Source: Terrilactibacillus laevilacticus (GTDB lineage Bacteria; Bacillota; Bacilli; Bacillales; Sporolactobacillaceae). From it: 64,000 bases of DNA. The stretch lies in NCBI RefSeq assembly GCF_006517395.1, contig NZ_VDCY01000008.1, forward strand, positions 62,001-126,000. The letters run 5' to 3'. Positions 35,880-45,152 of this stretch are shown here, one piece after another (position 1 is the stretch's first letter; each line of letters opens with the position of its first letter). A model generated the notes under the pieces. That model searched no databases and had not been told where the DNA came from. It saw only the letters and a program-made list of their open reading frames with translations. The position numbers and the translations under genes were made by a program.

Positions 35880-36329
35880 ATGGAAACTAACCCAAATAAT
35901 CTTAAATTAAAGGACCACTTATGTTTCTCATTGTATGCCTGTTCACGGGCCATCTTACGACTTTATCGCCCTTACCTAGACGAACTTCAGCTCACTTATC
36001 CTCAGTATCTAGTCTTAGTTACCTTGTGGGAGAAGCCACAAAGAACCATTAAAGAGCTGGGTGAAGTGCTTGATCTTGATACAGGTACACTGACTCCCCT
36101 ACTCAAACGTATGGAAGCTGCCGGACTCATCGAGCGTCGCCGTGACACAGTGGACGAACGCGTCATGAACATTTTTATAACGCAAGCTGGCAAAGCACTA
36201 CAGGAGAAGGCATCGTGTGTTCCGCAATCCTTATTCGATGCAACTGGCATGAATAAAAAGGAATTGGATGAAATAAACGAAACAACCAAGCGCCTGTTAC
36301 ATCAGCTGAATGGAATAGCTGAGAAATAG
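35880..36329 (+). CDS. MarR family regulator, OhrR type
   Basis: 149 residues. DHLCFSLYACSRAILRLYRPYLDELQLTYPQYLVLVTLWE matches OhrR, including the N-terminal cysteine that senses organic peroxides; the winged helix follows (TIKELGEVLDLDTGTLTPLLKRMEAAGLIERRRDTVDERV). ATG 35880 after AGAGGTG is preferred over 35847. It likely represses the divergent hydrolase until oxidised. Confidence 0.87.
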   Translation: METNPNNLKLKDHLCFSLYACSRAILRLYRPYLDELQLTYPQYLVLVTLWEKPQRTIKELGEVLDLDTGTLTPLLKRMEAAGLIERRRDTVDERVMNIFITQAGKALQEKASCVPQSLFDATGMNKKELDEINETTKRLLHQLNGIAEK

Positions 36330-36339
36330 ATGCAATAGA

Positions 36340-36376
36340 AAAAAACGACTCTAATACCTAAGAGTGGATTTTTTCT
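36340..36376 (+). terminator. Probable terminator of the OhrR-type gene
   Basis: AAAAAACGACTCT / AGAGTGGATTTTTT with a short loop, right after the stop codon. Weak stem. Confidence 0.4.
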
Positions 36377-36889
36377 ATGTACGATGTAATAACTATTCTG
36401 ATATGATTATTATCTTAAGCCTTGTTTATTAAAACACTCATTAGTTAAGAAGAAAAGAGACACTTATTCTAGAATTGCGCCCCGATTGTGGAGTATGTTA
36501 TTCAACTAAAGCATAGTAATTGTTCTATGACGCCATAGGAAGAGTCGCTATGTTCATTACCAATGGACATTTGAATCCTTGAAAATGGCAATGTTTTATA
36601 ATCTTGTTACAGTTTCTCATCAACATTTTTTGTGTATGGTCCGACTTGTAAAACACTTGCAATTGGATAAAGAACAGCAGATTCATCTCCACCATTCGTG
36701 CTAACAAATCTAGATGTTCAAGTAATGACATCGCTGTCGAAATTAACTCGATATCACTCACAAATACAATAGTTTCTCCTTCAAACAGTTCCTACTAATT
36801 TATTTGAGATAATTTACTTGTAAAATAAACTTTTGGACTATCTTCTATAATTCGTATATACTAATATTTCTATAAATGGAGGTTATTTA
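36377..36889. other. Gene-poor stretch with a possible decayed gene
   Basis: Minus-strand frames at 36560-36790 contain protein-like pieces (LFEGETIVFVSDIELISTAM in one frame, TNGGDESAVLYPIASVLQVG in another) that do not join without frameshifts. I could not identify the source. The rest is AT-rich, with the promoter region of the peroxidase gene at its right end. Confidence 0.25.
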
Positions 36890-37435
36890 ATGGGTATTTA
36901 TAATTATTTAGTGCAGAAGCCTAACGGAGATATTCTCTCTATGCAAACTTATAAAGATAAAGTAATGCTAATTTGCAACACCGCAAGTCAATGTCAGTTT
37001 ACATATCAGTACGAAGATTTACAGAAGTTATATGAAAGGTACCTACAAGATGGATTTACAGTTCTTTCTTTTCCGTGTGATCAATTTGGCAATCAGAATC
37101 CGGAAAACGGTTTAGAGACAGCTGCCCAATGTAAGGGGCAATTTGGTGTTAGGTATCCGGTTTTTGATAAAATCTATGTGAATGGCGATAAAACTCATCC
37201 TTTATTTAATTATTTAAAACATGAAGTTGATGCATCGGAATTTGAAAAAAATACGATACAACAAAAAATGTTATTCGATGCAATTCGTGAACATTATCCA
37301 AATTATTTAATTGGTAATAATATTCGTTGGAACTTTACAAAGTTTTTAGTGGATCGTAAAGGGAATGTTGTTGCTCGTTTTGAGCCATATGATTCTATAA
37401 TGGATATCGAGCAAGCTATTCGGTCTTTACTATAA
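36890..37435 (+). CDS. Glutathione peroxidase family (thiol peroxidase)
   Basis: 181 residues with NTASQCQFTYQYEDLQKLY (peroxidatic Cys), FPCDQFGNQNP and WNFTKFLVDRKGNV. Bacterial members such as BsaA generally use thioredoxin. Slightly longer than the usual 160 residues because of a 20-residue insertion around LFDAIREHYPNYL. TGGAGG precedes the ATG. Confidence 0.92.
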   Translation: MGIYNYLVQKPNGDILSMQTYKDKVMLICNTASQCQFTYQYEDLQKLYERYLQDGFTVLSFPCDQFGNQNPENGLETAAQCKGQFGVRYPVFDKIYVNGDKTHPLFNYLKHEVDASEFEKNTIQQKMLFDAIREHYPNYLIGNNIRWNFTKFLVDRKGNVVARFEPYDSIMDIEQAIRSLL

Positions 37436-37449
37436 GTAGTATATAAATA

Positions 37450-37507
37450 AAGTCCAACATGTCGGAGCTCAAAATGAACTTCATGCAAGTGTTGGGCTTA
37501 TTTTTAT
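37450..37507 (+). terminator. Terminator of the peroxidase gene
   Basis: AAGTCCAACA / TGTTGGGCTT with an inner ATGAACTTCAT hairpin region, then ATTTTT. Confidence 0.65.
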
Positions 37508-37869
37508 AAAACAAATATCTAATACTGTAAATATATATCCGCACTACTTGTGATACGGTTTACCGCGTTATTTAAGAGGTAAAAAACAGACCCGCTATAT
37601 GTTACGACCTAAGCTCGGTCGCTCTGCCTGTCACTTCGACATAAACTTTTCGTATCGACTTCGTCAAAGTATGGAACATCAGAAAAACCCCGAAGAGCAG
37701 CCGTTGGAGTGCGAAGTGATTTCTCCACTCAAGCCAAATGTAGTAACTTAAATTTTTAAAATTATCTTAGAAAAATAAGCTGATATTTTATTTAAATCCT
37801 TTAATAAATAGAAAACTAGTTAATTAAAATAATAATAAGTTTCATTTATAATAGAGTAAGAATGAAAAA
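37508..37869. other. Intergenic stretch, no gene recognised
   Basis: A GC-richer block at 37590-37740 (GCTCGGTCGCTCTGCCTGTC, CCCCGAAGAGCAGCCGTTGG) could be a structured or repeat-derived element, but I saw no second copy in this window and no open frame with a ribosome site. Confidence 0.3.
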
Positions 37870-37974
37870 ACACAATTCGGTTGGTAGTCCGGATACATCC
37901 TGATTGGATGTCAGTAACCTTCCCCTCCTCGGGATGTCCATCATTCTAATCAATTACTAGAGGAGGGACCTATA
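37870..37974 (+). promoter_or_regulatory. yjdF-motif riboswitch
   Basis: The 105-base leader of a yjdF gene, the known location of the yjdF RNA that senses aza-aromatic compounds. Visible structure: hairpin CATCC/GGATG at 37899-37913, and CCCTCCTC at about 37922-37930, a perfect complement of the GAGGAGGG ribosome binding site at about 37959-37967, giving a sequestration-type expression platform. The call rests on gene context and this pairing, not on a covariance model. Confidence 0.65.
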
Positions 37975-38393
37975 ATGAAGTTAACTATTTATTACAATGG
38001 TCAATTTTATGTTATGTAGGGCTTATCGAAGTTGTGTCTGGCAACAGAATCAAAGCCTATCGCTATATTTTTGGGAAAGAACCAAAGGATCAAGATGTAC
38101 TTGATTTTGTAAACAAGAGGCTTCTCAAATTGATTGACACCCATAAACAATGTGGTATCCCCATTGAAAAACGTCACAAAAAAAAAATCAATTCAAAAAA
38201 GCTTCAAAGAAAAGTTGCTAAAGAATTAAAAAAGCGTTCAATCTCTACAAAAGCTCAGGAAGCTTTAAAAGATGAATTTGAAACAAGCAAAAAAGAAAAA
38301 GCTGAAAATGATAAGCAGCTGAAAGAAGATAAGAAAGCCTATATACGAAAGATCAAGGTTCAAAAAGCCGAAAACAAACATAGAGGCAGATAG
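37975..38393 (+). pseudogene. yjdF: YjdF family (DUF2992) protein, broken by a 5-bp duplication
   Basis: MKLTIYYNGQFYV is followed by a stop; the rest (GLIEVVSGNRIKAYRYIFGKEPKDQDVLDFV ... basic lysine-rich tail) continues in another frame. The sequence TTATGTTATG at 38007-38016 contains a tandem TTATG; removing one copy restores FYVGLIEV without a stop. Reinitiation at GTG 38034 could give a 119-residue truncated protein. YjdF is a small basic protein of unknown role. Confidence 0.85.
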
Positions 38394-38405
38394 CACAACT
38401 TCTAA

Positions 38406-38440
38406 ACACTGACAACATTTGTTGTCAGTGTAACATTTTT
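38406..38440 (+). terminator. Terminator of yjdF
   Basis: Perfect stem ACACTGACAACA / TGTTGTCAGTGT followed by AACATTTTT. Confidence 0.85.
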
Positions 38441-38823
38441 AGGTACGAAATGACATCCATCTTAATATAATAACTAGTCATCCTATAGTCAGAACAAAAT
38501 ATATTATCTACCCATTTTTTGAAAATTACTGCTCAATATAAAGACAAGGCTAACAACAGTTTAGGAACTCAGATTAACGGATGAAAATTTTCTTTGCATG
38601 ACATTTTTAATTTTAAGGTAGCTGAATGAAATACTTTTGCTAATCCTAAATAAGTTATCTTCATGTTTTTCGTTTTTTATTACTATAAAATTTGTATTAC
38701 GCTCATTTAGCCTCAATCAACAATGTTTTGCGACTTTAATGTCGAAGCGTCTTACAGACTATTAACACAAATTGCGCCTTTCTTTCCTATATCATACATC
38801 TTACAGTTAATTTGAATCAATGA
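38441..38823. other. Intergenic stretch, no gene recognised
   Basis: AT-rich sequence without an open frame carrying a ribosome binding site; no repeat of the families described here was seen. Confidence 0.4.
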
Positions 38824-39186
38824 AGAAAGAAAATTGAGAAAACATTAATTGGTGATTATGCTTTTGAATATGGGATAAATCATAGTGCGAACCTTCTTGG
38901 ATATGGCATGCTATTTAAGCATTCCTATGAACTTAATACAAATTATAAGATCAATACTAATAACTATACATTTAATTTCTACGCTTACAGAGATACTAAA
39001 GCTGGAAAAGAAATTTTCATAAACTATAATGGTGATAATAATGATCCTTATGGTTTAATGAGGAATAAGGTGAACAAACAGACGCTTTCCTTTTTAAAGG
39101 ATAGGGTCTGTTTGTTCATTTTCATCGATTTAAAGGGCTTGAAATATCAACATTGGTTAATGAAAATTAAGCGCATGCTTTCATAG
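38824..39186 (+). pseudogene. SET-domain protein, C-terminal fragment
   Basis: Open frame without a start reads IGDYAFEYGINHSANLLGYG, MLFKHSYELNTNYKI, FNFYAYRDTKAGKEIFINYN, GDNNDPYG. The order NH(S)..LGYG..FxHS..N and GEExxxNYNGDP is the post-SET substrate end of SET methyltransferase-like proteins found in Bacillus. The N-terminal half is absent. The frame then enters an inverted repeat (GAACAAACAGAC / GTCTGTTTGTTC at 39072-39123). Confidence 0.55.
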
Positions 39187-39335
39187 TTATTTCAGGATCT
39201 GGATCTTCACCTTTTTTCCTAGGAATGTCAAAATCGGATAGTAAAAAATGATGTTTAGGTTCAACGTCATGCCTAGCTAATGCATGCTTACAACAGACTA
39301 GAATGATTATCTACTTCTTAGTACTAGTGTAATAA

Positions 39336-39638
39336 CTAAATTCTTAATAAAAATACCAAAAATGAAATAATTCCAATAACAATGGCAGGAACGGCAGTAG
39401 AAATAGGGGCTTTAATCCTAAGATGCAAGAAAGCTCCGAAGATCATTGTCACAGTTAACCAAAGACCACCAAATGCGGCAAGCCTAGGCACCAAAATACC
39501 AACTATCATACAAATAGCTCCGATAAGTTGAACGAAACCCGTTAAAATTCGAAACCAATTTGATAATTTAAGATGTTCAAAGTTTTCTAATGCCTTTTTC
39601 GCCCCTGCTAGTGCCGTCATACCTAGAAAAGTAAACAT
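39336..39638 (-). CDS. DoxX-like membrane protein
   Basis: 100 residues with four hydrophobic helices (FTFLGMTALAGAKK, WFRILTGFVQLIGAICMIVGIL, LWLTVTMIFGAFLHL, AIVIGIISFLVFLL), the DoxX fold. Upstream in-frame codons SIVSIILQIILGI restore the usual first helix, but no ATG/GTG/TTG precedes them after the AGGAG at 39676, so an ATT start or a lost start codon is possible. Confidence 0.75.
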   Translation of the reverse strand: MFTFLGMTALAGAKKALENFEHLKLSNWFRILTGFVQLIGAICMIVGILVPRLAAFGGLWLTVTMIFGAFLHLRIKAPISTAVPAIVIGIISFLVFLLRI

Positions 39639-39818
39639 AATACCTAAAATAATTTGTAGAATAATAGATACAATACTCCTAATTACTCACTCCAATATTT
39701 TCATATTCGGGTAATTGTCTCTTTAGTATATCGCATTATCTCAATCTACTACACTCAGGGTATATAAGTATTTCTGAATCAATATTAGTTCCAGATCAAA
39801 TATAATCATATAAAACAA

Positions 39819-39855
39819 AAATATCGAAGTGCCAGGTACTTCGATATTTGTATTA
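39819..39855. terminator. Hairpin terminator
   Basis: Perfect stem AAATATCGAAGT / ACTTCGATATTT with loop GCCAGGT; on the minus strand it is followed by TTGTTTT. It follows a minus-strand gene remnant. Confidence 0.65.
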
Positions 39856-39874
39856 CATTAAGCCGCCTTATAAC

Positions 39875-40009
39875 TTATTCAAATAAGGTTATCTGTTCTG
39901 TCTCACCAAGTCGTACAATTGATTTTGGCTCATGATCTTGGAAGTAGGCGTGGTGGAGCCATTTTTCTTTAGCCATAACTTTTTTACTTGAATCTGTTGA
40001 AGCTCTTAG
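39875..40009 (-). pseudogene. Gene remnant, C-terminal end only
   Basis: Frame LRASTDSSKKVMAKEKWLHH then AYFQDHEPKSIVRLGETEQI then TLFE and a stop, directly before a terminator. It begins after a stop codon and has no ribosome site, so it is the end of a decayed gene. Source not recognised. The stretch 40010-40329 holds nothing else I can name. Confidence 0.35.
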
Positions 40010-40329
40010 TCAGCAACTATAAATGATTGGGAAATAGTCTTGGAGAAATTTCCCTTCTGTGTGGGCTGTAAGAGCCGTCCACTTGTGGTCTACATTATCA
40101 AAGAAACCTTTTTAACGAAATCAGGTTCCGAATCGGAAATGTTTAATATGGTTCGGAAGTGTTTATTATTGTTTTACAATTTCTGTTCAGCGAAAAAATA
40201 GTCCTGCCATTCCATCCCCCTCAAACCCGCATTCCTACGCTCGCATTTTTTCCCATTTAAAATAAAGTTTTTCAACCATCCCCCATTTTCTCACTTTTTT
40301 CTTCAACTTTTTTTCACACAACATTATTT

Positions 40330-40430
40330 TCAATGATAATAAAGTGGTGGTACAGGGATAAGGATTTAGGGGTCAGGGATTTGGCTTTTCTCCTGCTTTT
40401 TCACACGCTTTTGGGGTTTGGAGAACCCCT
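40330..40430 (+). repeat. Intergenic repeat shared with 26640-26800
   Basis: GATAATAAAGTGGTGGTACA, GGGGTCAGGGA and TTTTTCACAC match the second copy listed. It lies upstream of an rlmCD tail at 40641. Confidence 0.4.
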
Positions 40431-40640
40431 CTCACATTCATTCATGCCTTGCTACATCAATCCTTTCCAGGCTTTTTCCTCACCCTTATTCGGACATAAA
40501 AAAGGATGGGAATGTTGTTCCCACCCTTCTTTCGCTTTCATTTTATTCACACTTTTCCCACACATTATCCACAGGCGTACCAATACATTATTTTCATTTT
40601 GCTATGAGTTTTTTATGTGGCACAGGGGTTTATTTTTCGG

Positions 40641-40682
40641 CTACAATTTCAACTCCAGCAATGCGACCGTCTCCACGTGCGT
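40641..40682 (-). pseudogene. rlmCD 3'-end fragment
   Basis: THVETVALLELKL followed by a stop; the HVExVALLxxK ending is the C-terminus of RlmCD-type methyltransferases. Confidence 0.5.
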
Positions 40683-40754
40683 AGAATGCAGTGTGTAGTA
40701 AGTTTTTGAATACTTGAGTTAGTGGAATTCACCTCAATTTTCCTTACAAAAGTG

Positions 40755-40788
40755 AGACACTCATCAAACAGGAGAGTGTCTTTTTTTG
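40755..40788 (+). terminator. Plus-strand terminator without an obvious gene
   Basis: AGACACTC / GAGTGTCT stem, then seven T residues. No plus-strand gene ends before it, so it is probably a remnant. Confidence 0.65.
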
Positions 40789-41025
40789 CTCCAATTAAGA
40801 CCTAGTTCACACCTTTTCATTCTTTCCTTTTGGAATATACCTTAGAACCTCTTTAGAAACCATTGTGCCCCTCTTTCATTAATAATTTAGTATTCTCACA
40901 ATGATAAATCCTAAGAAACACTATTTTATCGGGTTGACCTGGAAAAAAGAACGTGCAGAGATTACGAAGGTATCCCGCCAATTTGATCATAGATCACATA
41001 GCGGCCCCAGATCGTCTTTGTCTTG

Positions 41026-41985
41026 TCAACTAACAAAGCGATCAAGCAATGCACGCACTTCATTTGTTGACTTTGTGCTCATCAATTGATTTCTTAATTC
41101 ACTTGCCCCTCGAAAACCACGGACATAGATCTTAAAAAAGCGATGAAGAGCTGTAAACGGACGTAGCTCTAATTCTTCCGAATATTGATCACGGAGATCC
41201 AGATGCAACCTTAAGAGATCAAGCAGTTCCTTACTACTATGATCTTTCGGTTCCTTTTCAAAGGCAAATAGATTTGTAAAAATTCCACGCCCAATCATGA
41301 TCCCATCCACACCATATTGATTAGCGAGTTTCAAGCCGGTTTGACGGTCAGGGACATCGCCATTGATCGTCAAAAGTGTGTCTGGTGCCAACTGGTCACG
41401 AAGTTTCTTAATCTCCGGGATCAGTTCCCAATGGGCATCTACTTTGCTCATTTCCTTTCTTGTACGCAGATGAATGGTAAGATTAGCGATATCTTGTTTC
41501 AATAGGTGTGTTAGCCAGTCGTGCCATTCGTCTATATCCGTGTAACCAAGCCTTGTCTTCACACTTACGGGCAATCCCCCTGCTTTTGTTGCTTGTATTA
41601 AATCAGCTGCGACTTCGGGACGCAGGATAAGGCCGCTTCCCTTCCCATTCGCCGTCACATTAGGCACCGGGCAGCCCATATTGATATCCACACCGCTGAA
41701 CCCTTGCTTCGCCAGAACCAATACTCATCTGTCGAAAGCATTCAGGCTTATCCCCCATATTTGGGCGACAATAGGCTGTTCATCCTCTGTAAAAGTCAAA
41801 TGCCCACGCACACTATTGATTCCCTCTGGATGACAATAACTCTCCGTGTTTGTAAACTCTGTAAAAAACACATCAGGTCTGGCTGCTGCACTCACTACAT
41901 GGCGAAAAACAACATCCGTCACCTCTTCCATTGGTGCCAGTGTAAAAAAAGGGCGTGGCAAATCACGCCAAAAATTATCACTCAT
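41026..41985 (-). pseudogene. dus: tRNA-dihydrouridine synthase, double frameshift
   Basis: [31 protein letters not shown] through [10 protein letters not shown], then [23 protein letters not shown] through the end match a Bacillus Dus of about 320 residues (FMN-dependent reduction of tRNA uridine). Between 41716 and 41746 the frame is displaced: restoring one C near 41745 and removing one T near 41716 gives the expected [16 protein letters not shown], whereas the actual frame reads through TGA at 41725. Two compensating indels within 30 bases. Confidence 0.88.
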
Positions 41986-42179
41986 AGTTAAATTCAAATC
42001 CTCACATTATGGGATGCCTGACCAAAATCTTTATCCCCAATATTGGTTTCTTAACACTTATAGCATGCTTAAGCACTTTAAAGCAAACGACATACATTTT
42101 GACTACTATAATTTTACACGTAACAAAATTCATTAGAAAAGGCGTTTTGGACCCAGCAATCGTAAATGTTTCTTTTGGT

Positions 42180-42236
42180 TCAATTAGACAATTCTCTCTC
42201 CAGTAAAGCAACTAATTCAACATGCATTGCATGTTC
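42180..42236 (-). pseudogene. rlmCD 3'-end fragment at the edge of the defence island
   Basis: EHAMHVELVALLERELSN followed by a stop, the RlmCD C-terminal signature. It lies 160 bases before the first gene of the defence island, with no methyltransferase body upstream. Confidence 0.6.
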
Positions 42237-42396
42237 ATCTAGGGAAAACCAAGTCAGGGAACCTCTAGGATTTTTTGATTGTATAGGCTGGAAAGCATTT
42301 AATGGAAATATATATAGGTTTAGATTTGAGGCAAAAGGAAAAACAAACCAACTTTAGGAACTGAATTAAGAGACAAAAGTATTCTTGACATATTAA

Positions 42397-44000
42397 TTAC
42401 CCCCAAGAACGTCCAAACAGTTCATCTCCATTGGGAGCTAAACGCAAAACCGATTTTGTATTTAGTATTTTATTAGCTTTTTCCGTATAAGAATTCTGCT
42501 TGTCTAATGCAATAATTACTTGTTTTTCACTATTGTCATCTAGTTCCAATATCTTTTCTAACGCCGTATCAGATATTTGTTTGAGAACAATAGAGTCATG
42601 AACAACTATAGGTAGCTTTGTTAACTTTAATACTGTTAAATCAAAAACAACTAGTCCTTTATACGCGATACCTGTTCCTGTATCGTCGGGAGTAAAGAAA
42701 CTGTAACTGTTTTCTGAGAAATCTATAACAGGTGCATTATAATTTTCTCCATATATAAATTGATTAATGTTTTTCATTTCAGTATTCAGCTCACTGGAAA
42801 GAATTGCAAATTGTTTTTGTCTTATTAAAGCCAATCGCTCATTATCATCTTTTTTATTTGCCTTAAGCCTGGTCAAATGTACGTATGCGTCGTTTTCTTT
42901 CTGCAAAAGGTTTATTTGACGTAATAGCTCAGAATGACGTGACAACACCGTTTTAGATAGTTTTGGGTTTTTAATTAGCTCCTCTAATTGTTTTTCATAT
43001 GTATTAACCAGATCGTTGTAATCTTTCAGTTCTTTTTCTATTCCTCTTTTTTCCGAACCTATTTCTCCCTTAAAGATAGAAGAAATCTTATGGTGGAATT
43101 TTTCAATATCCTCAAGTCTTTGTACATTTGCATCTGGAAAATACACTAATAATTTTTCGAAATTACTGGTTGTTACGGAAAACTTGTATTCTGCATTCTC
43201 CTTAATTGTTTCTAAACGAGATTTAACCCCACTTCGCAATCTACGGATTCTTGAAAGTATTTTTTTATTCTAATAGCTTCTTCAGATATTTCAGCATCTA
43301 AATCAGCAAAGCCTTTTTCTACATCTTTGGCTAATTCTTCTAGTTCAACATTAAGTCTTTCTAGTTCCTTTTCATTTCTAGAAAAATCTCGTTTTCCGAT
43401 ATTTGATATGAAATTATATTTCTGGGCTTTTTGATAAGTTTTTAATTCTTCGTTGGATTTATTCGCTTGCTGAGATAAATTATGAATCGGCATATAATAA
43501 TCAAATAATTTCAGTAAAGCAGAGCGAGCATCTTTCGCTTTTTCATTTGAAACACTATGTAGCGGCAATTTTTCATTTGCATTATCTTTCCCATATACCC
43601 GAATGTATCTACTTACTATATTGCGAAAAGTTAAATAGGGCAGTTGTATTTTATATTTTTTATCTAACCAATTACAAAATTCGTCAGTATCCATAGAGTG
43701 TTGTTTTTCATATTTCTCGTTACACTGCCAAATGTCATGATAGTTAACTACTTCCCTTGAGAAAAAGAAGAATTCGTTTTCAAATTTAAAAGAAAAACAA
43801 ATGTTATGCTCACCAACATTTTTAATTATATCATCTGCTTGAGCATAAGTACTTCCACCAAAAACAAAGTCTATAATTAACAGGAATGATGATTTTCCTA
43901 TTGAATTATCCCCAGCATTTGTTCCTAGAATTGTATTTAATCCATCGTGGAACTCTATCCGTTTTTTCTTGAATTTTTCACACATTATTTCATATAACAT
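42397..44000 (-). CDS. ABC-3C system ATPase (DUF2326-like), split by a frameshift
   Basis: SMC/Rad50-like ATPase. Walker A is GTNAGDNSIGKSSFL; a long coiled coil occupies the middle; the C-terminal half (YKGLVVFDLTVLKLTKLPIVVHDSIVLKQI ... VIIALDKQ) is the DUF2326 region with the signature/Walker B end. N-part is 43212-44000, C-part 42397-43239, in the -1 frame. They join at an A7 run at 43260-43266 read as A AAA AAA, either a slippery site or an indel. ATG 44000 has GGGAG and overlaps the middle-component gene. Third gene of the operon. Confidence 0.8.
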
Positions 44001-44217
44001 TTGTAATTCTCCCATTTTCCGTCTCAAAGGATATTTTATTCAAAGCATATAGATAATCCAGTGTTTCAATGAAATCCTCGATATTATAAAAATGCTTTTT
44101 TGTATCTTCATATAGTTCATATGGAGACATAGAATTTTTATTAATAGTTTCAAGTATTACCGGAAACCTACTCAATGAACTTTCTTTAAACGATGTGACT
44201 TTACTTGGTAATCTCAT
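43990..44217 (-). CDS. ABC-3C middle component
   Basis: 75 residues from ATG 44217 (MRLPSKVTSFKESSLSRFPV ... SPYELYEDTKKHF ... LYALNKISFETENGRI), a small winged-helix-like protein as in the MC subunits of ABC-three-component systems (possibly MC6). It overlaps the effector stop and the ATPase start. The MC is thought to bridge ATPase and effector. Start chosen from GAGGTG just upstream. Confidence 0.7.
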   Translation of the reverse strand: MRLPSKVTSFKESSLSRFPVILETINKNSMSPYELYEDTKKHFYNIEDFIETLDYLYALNKISFETENGRITNVI

Positions 44218-45006
44218 AAAACACCTCACAATGTTGTACAAAAAAGGCTATGATTGCTTCACATGCAAGCCTAGAAACATTTTGTGTTTTAATATTTATC
44301 CAATCTACCATGCTTTCAAATATTTCAGTTTTATCTGCTCCTGATGAATCCATTTTAATAAAGCAAGCCCGAATTTGACCACTAAAAATATCAAAATTAA
44401 ATGTCGTGGTTGTTTCCATATTCTTAAAAAGGTCACGTATGTATGTAAAATAAGTCATAACATAGCCTGTAATTTTCGATTTCAATAAAAATTCATCTGA
44501 TACAAATTTTTCAGCTATGGCTACCGCATTATAATTAATACCTAATATATCAGATTCCTTCAATCCATAAATTTTTTCAACAACATTTTCAATTTCATAT
44601 TCTAATCCTAGAGTAAATGTTGCATCATGTAACGCCGTTTGTCTTAAGCAAGTTTTCTTTATCTCCAATAATTTTAGGTATTCTTCCACTGTTGTGTGGA
44701 AATCTTGTGTACCATGGCACTCCCTGCAAAGAGCGATTTTGTTTTCGAACGATTCTGAATCTTTACCTAGACGCTCCGATGCTTTAAGAGTATCGTATTG
44801 CTCAACTGTAGGACTCTTAGGATATATGTGTGCAATTTGAAACCTTTTCTCTGATAATTTTTTTGTTTGCGTGATTGTAATTCTTTACCACAAAGTGGAC
44901 AATGATAATTTACTTCTCTCAAAAAAAGCCTTAGTTCAGCTTCTGTTGAATTTCTACGTGGTTGCAAATACGTATCTGCTTCTAAAATACTTTTAAAGTT
45001 TTTCAT
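44201..45006 (-). CDS. ABC-3C effector with HNH nuclease domain, split by a frameshift
   Basis: The N-terminal frame (44767-45006) holds HCPLCGKELQSRKQK; switching to -1 in the A7 run at 44868-44874 gives KKLSEKRFQIAHIYPKSPTV ... NKIALCRECHGTQDF, completing an HNH fold with two zinc CxxC pairs and the H-x-x-P motif, and then joins the 44201-44689 frame (VEEYLKLLEIKKTCLRQTAL ... EAIIAFFVQHCEVF), the C-terminal domain typical of ABC-3C effectors. About 268 residues in total. First gene of the operon; GAGAGGGTGA precedes the ATG. Confidence 0.75.
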
Positions 45007-45152
45007 CTACAATCACCCTCTCCATCATTTATTTCTACTAATAGTTAAACCATACAAAAGAAGTCTCTCTATCTTCAACTTAGCTATTTTTCATTTTACT
45101 AATTAACTCAATTTCTTTTCCATTTTAAGAGCGAATGTGTAGTATTGATTAT

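Noticed and set aside
36525-36761. 78-codon minus-strand frame as a gene
   Set aside because: Protein-like pieces occur in different frames, with no start signal; treated as possible decayed sequence only.
40333-40698. 121-codon plus-strand frame
   Set aside because: Spans a shared intergenic repeat and the antisense of an rlmCD tail; no ribosome site.
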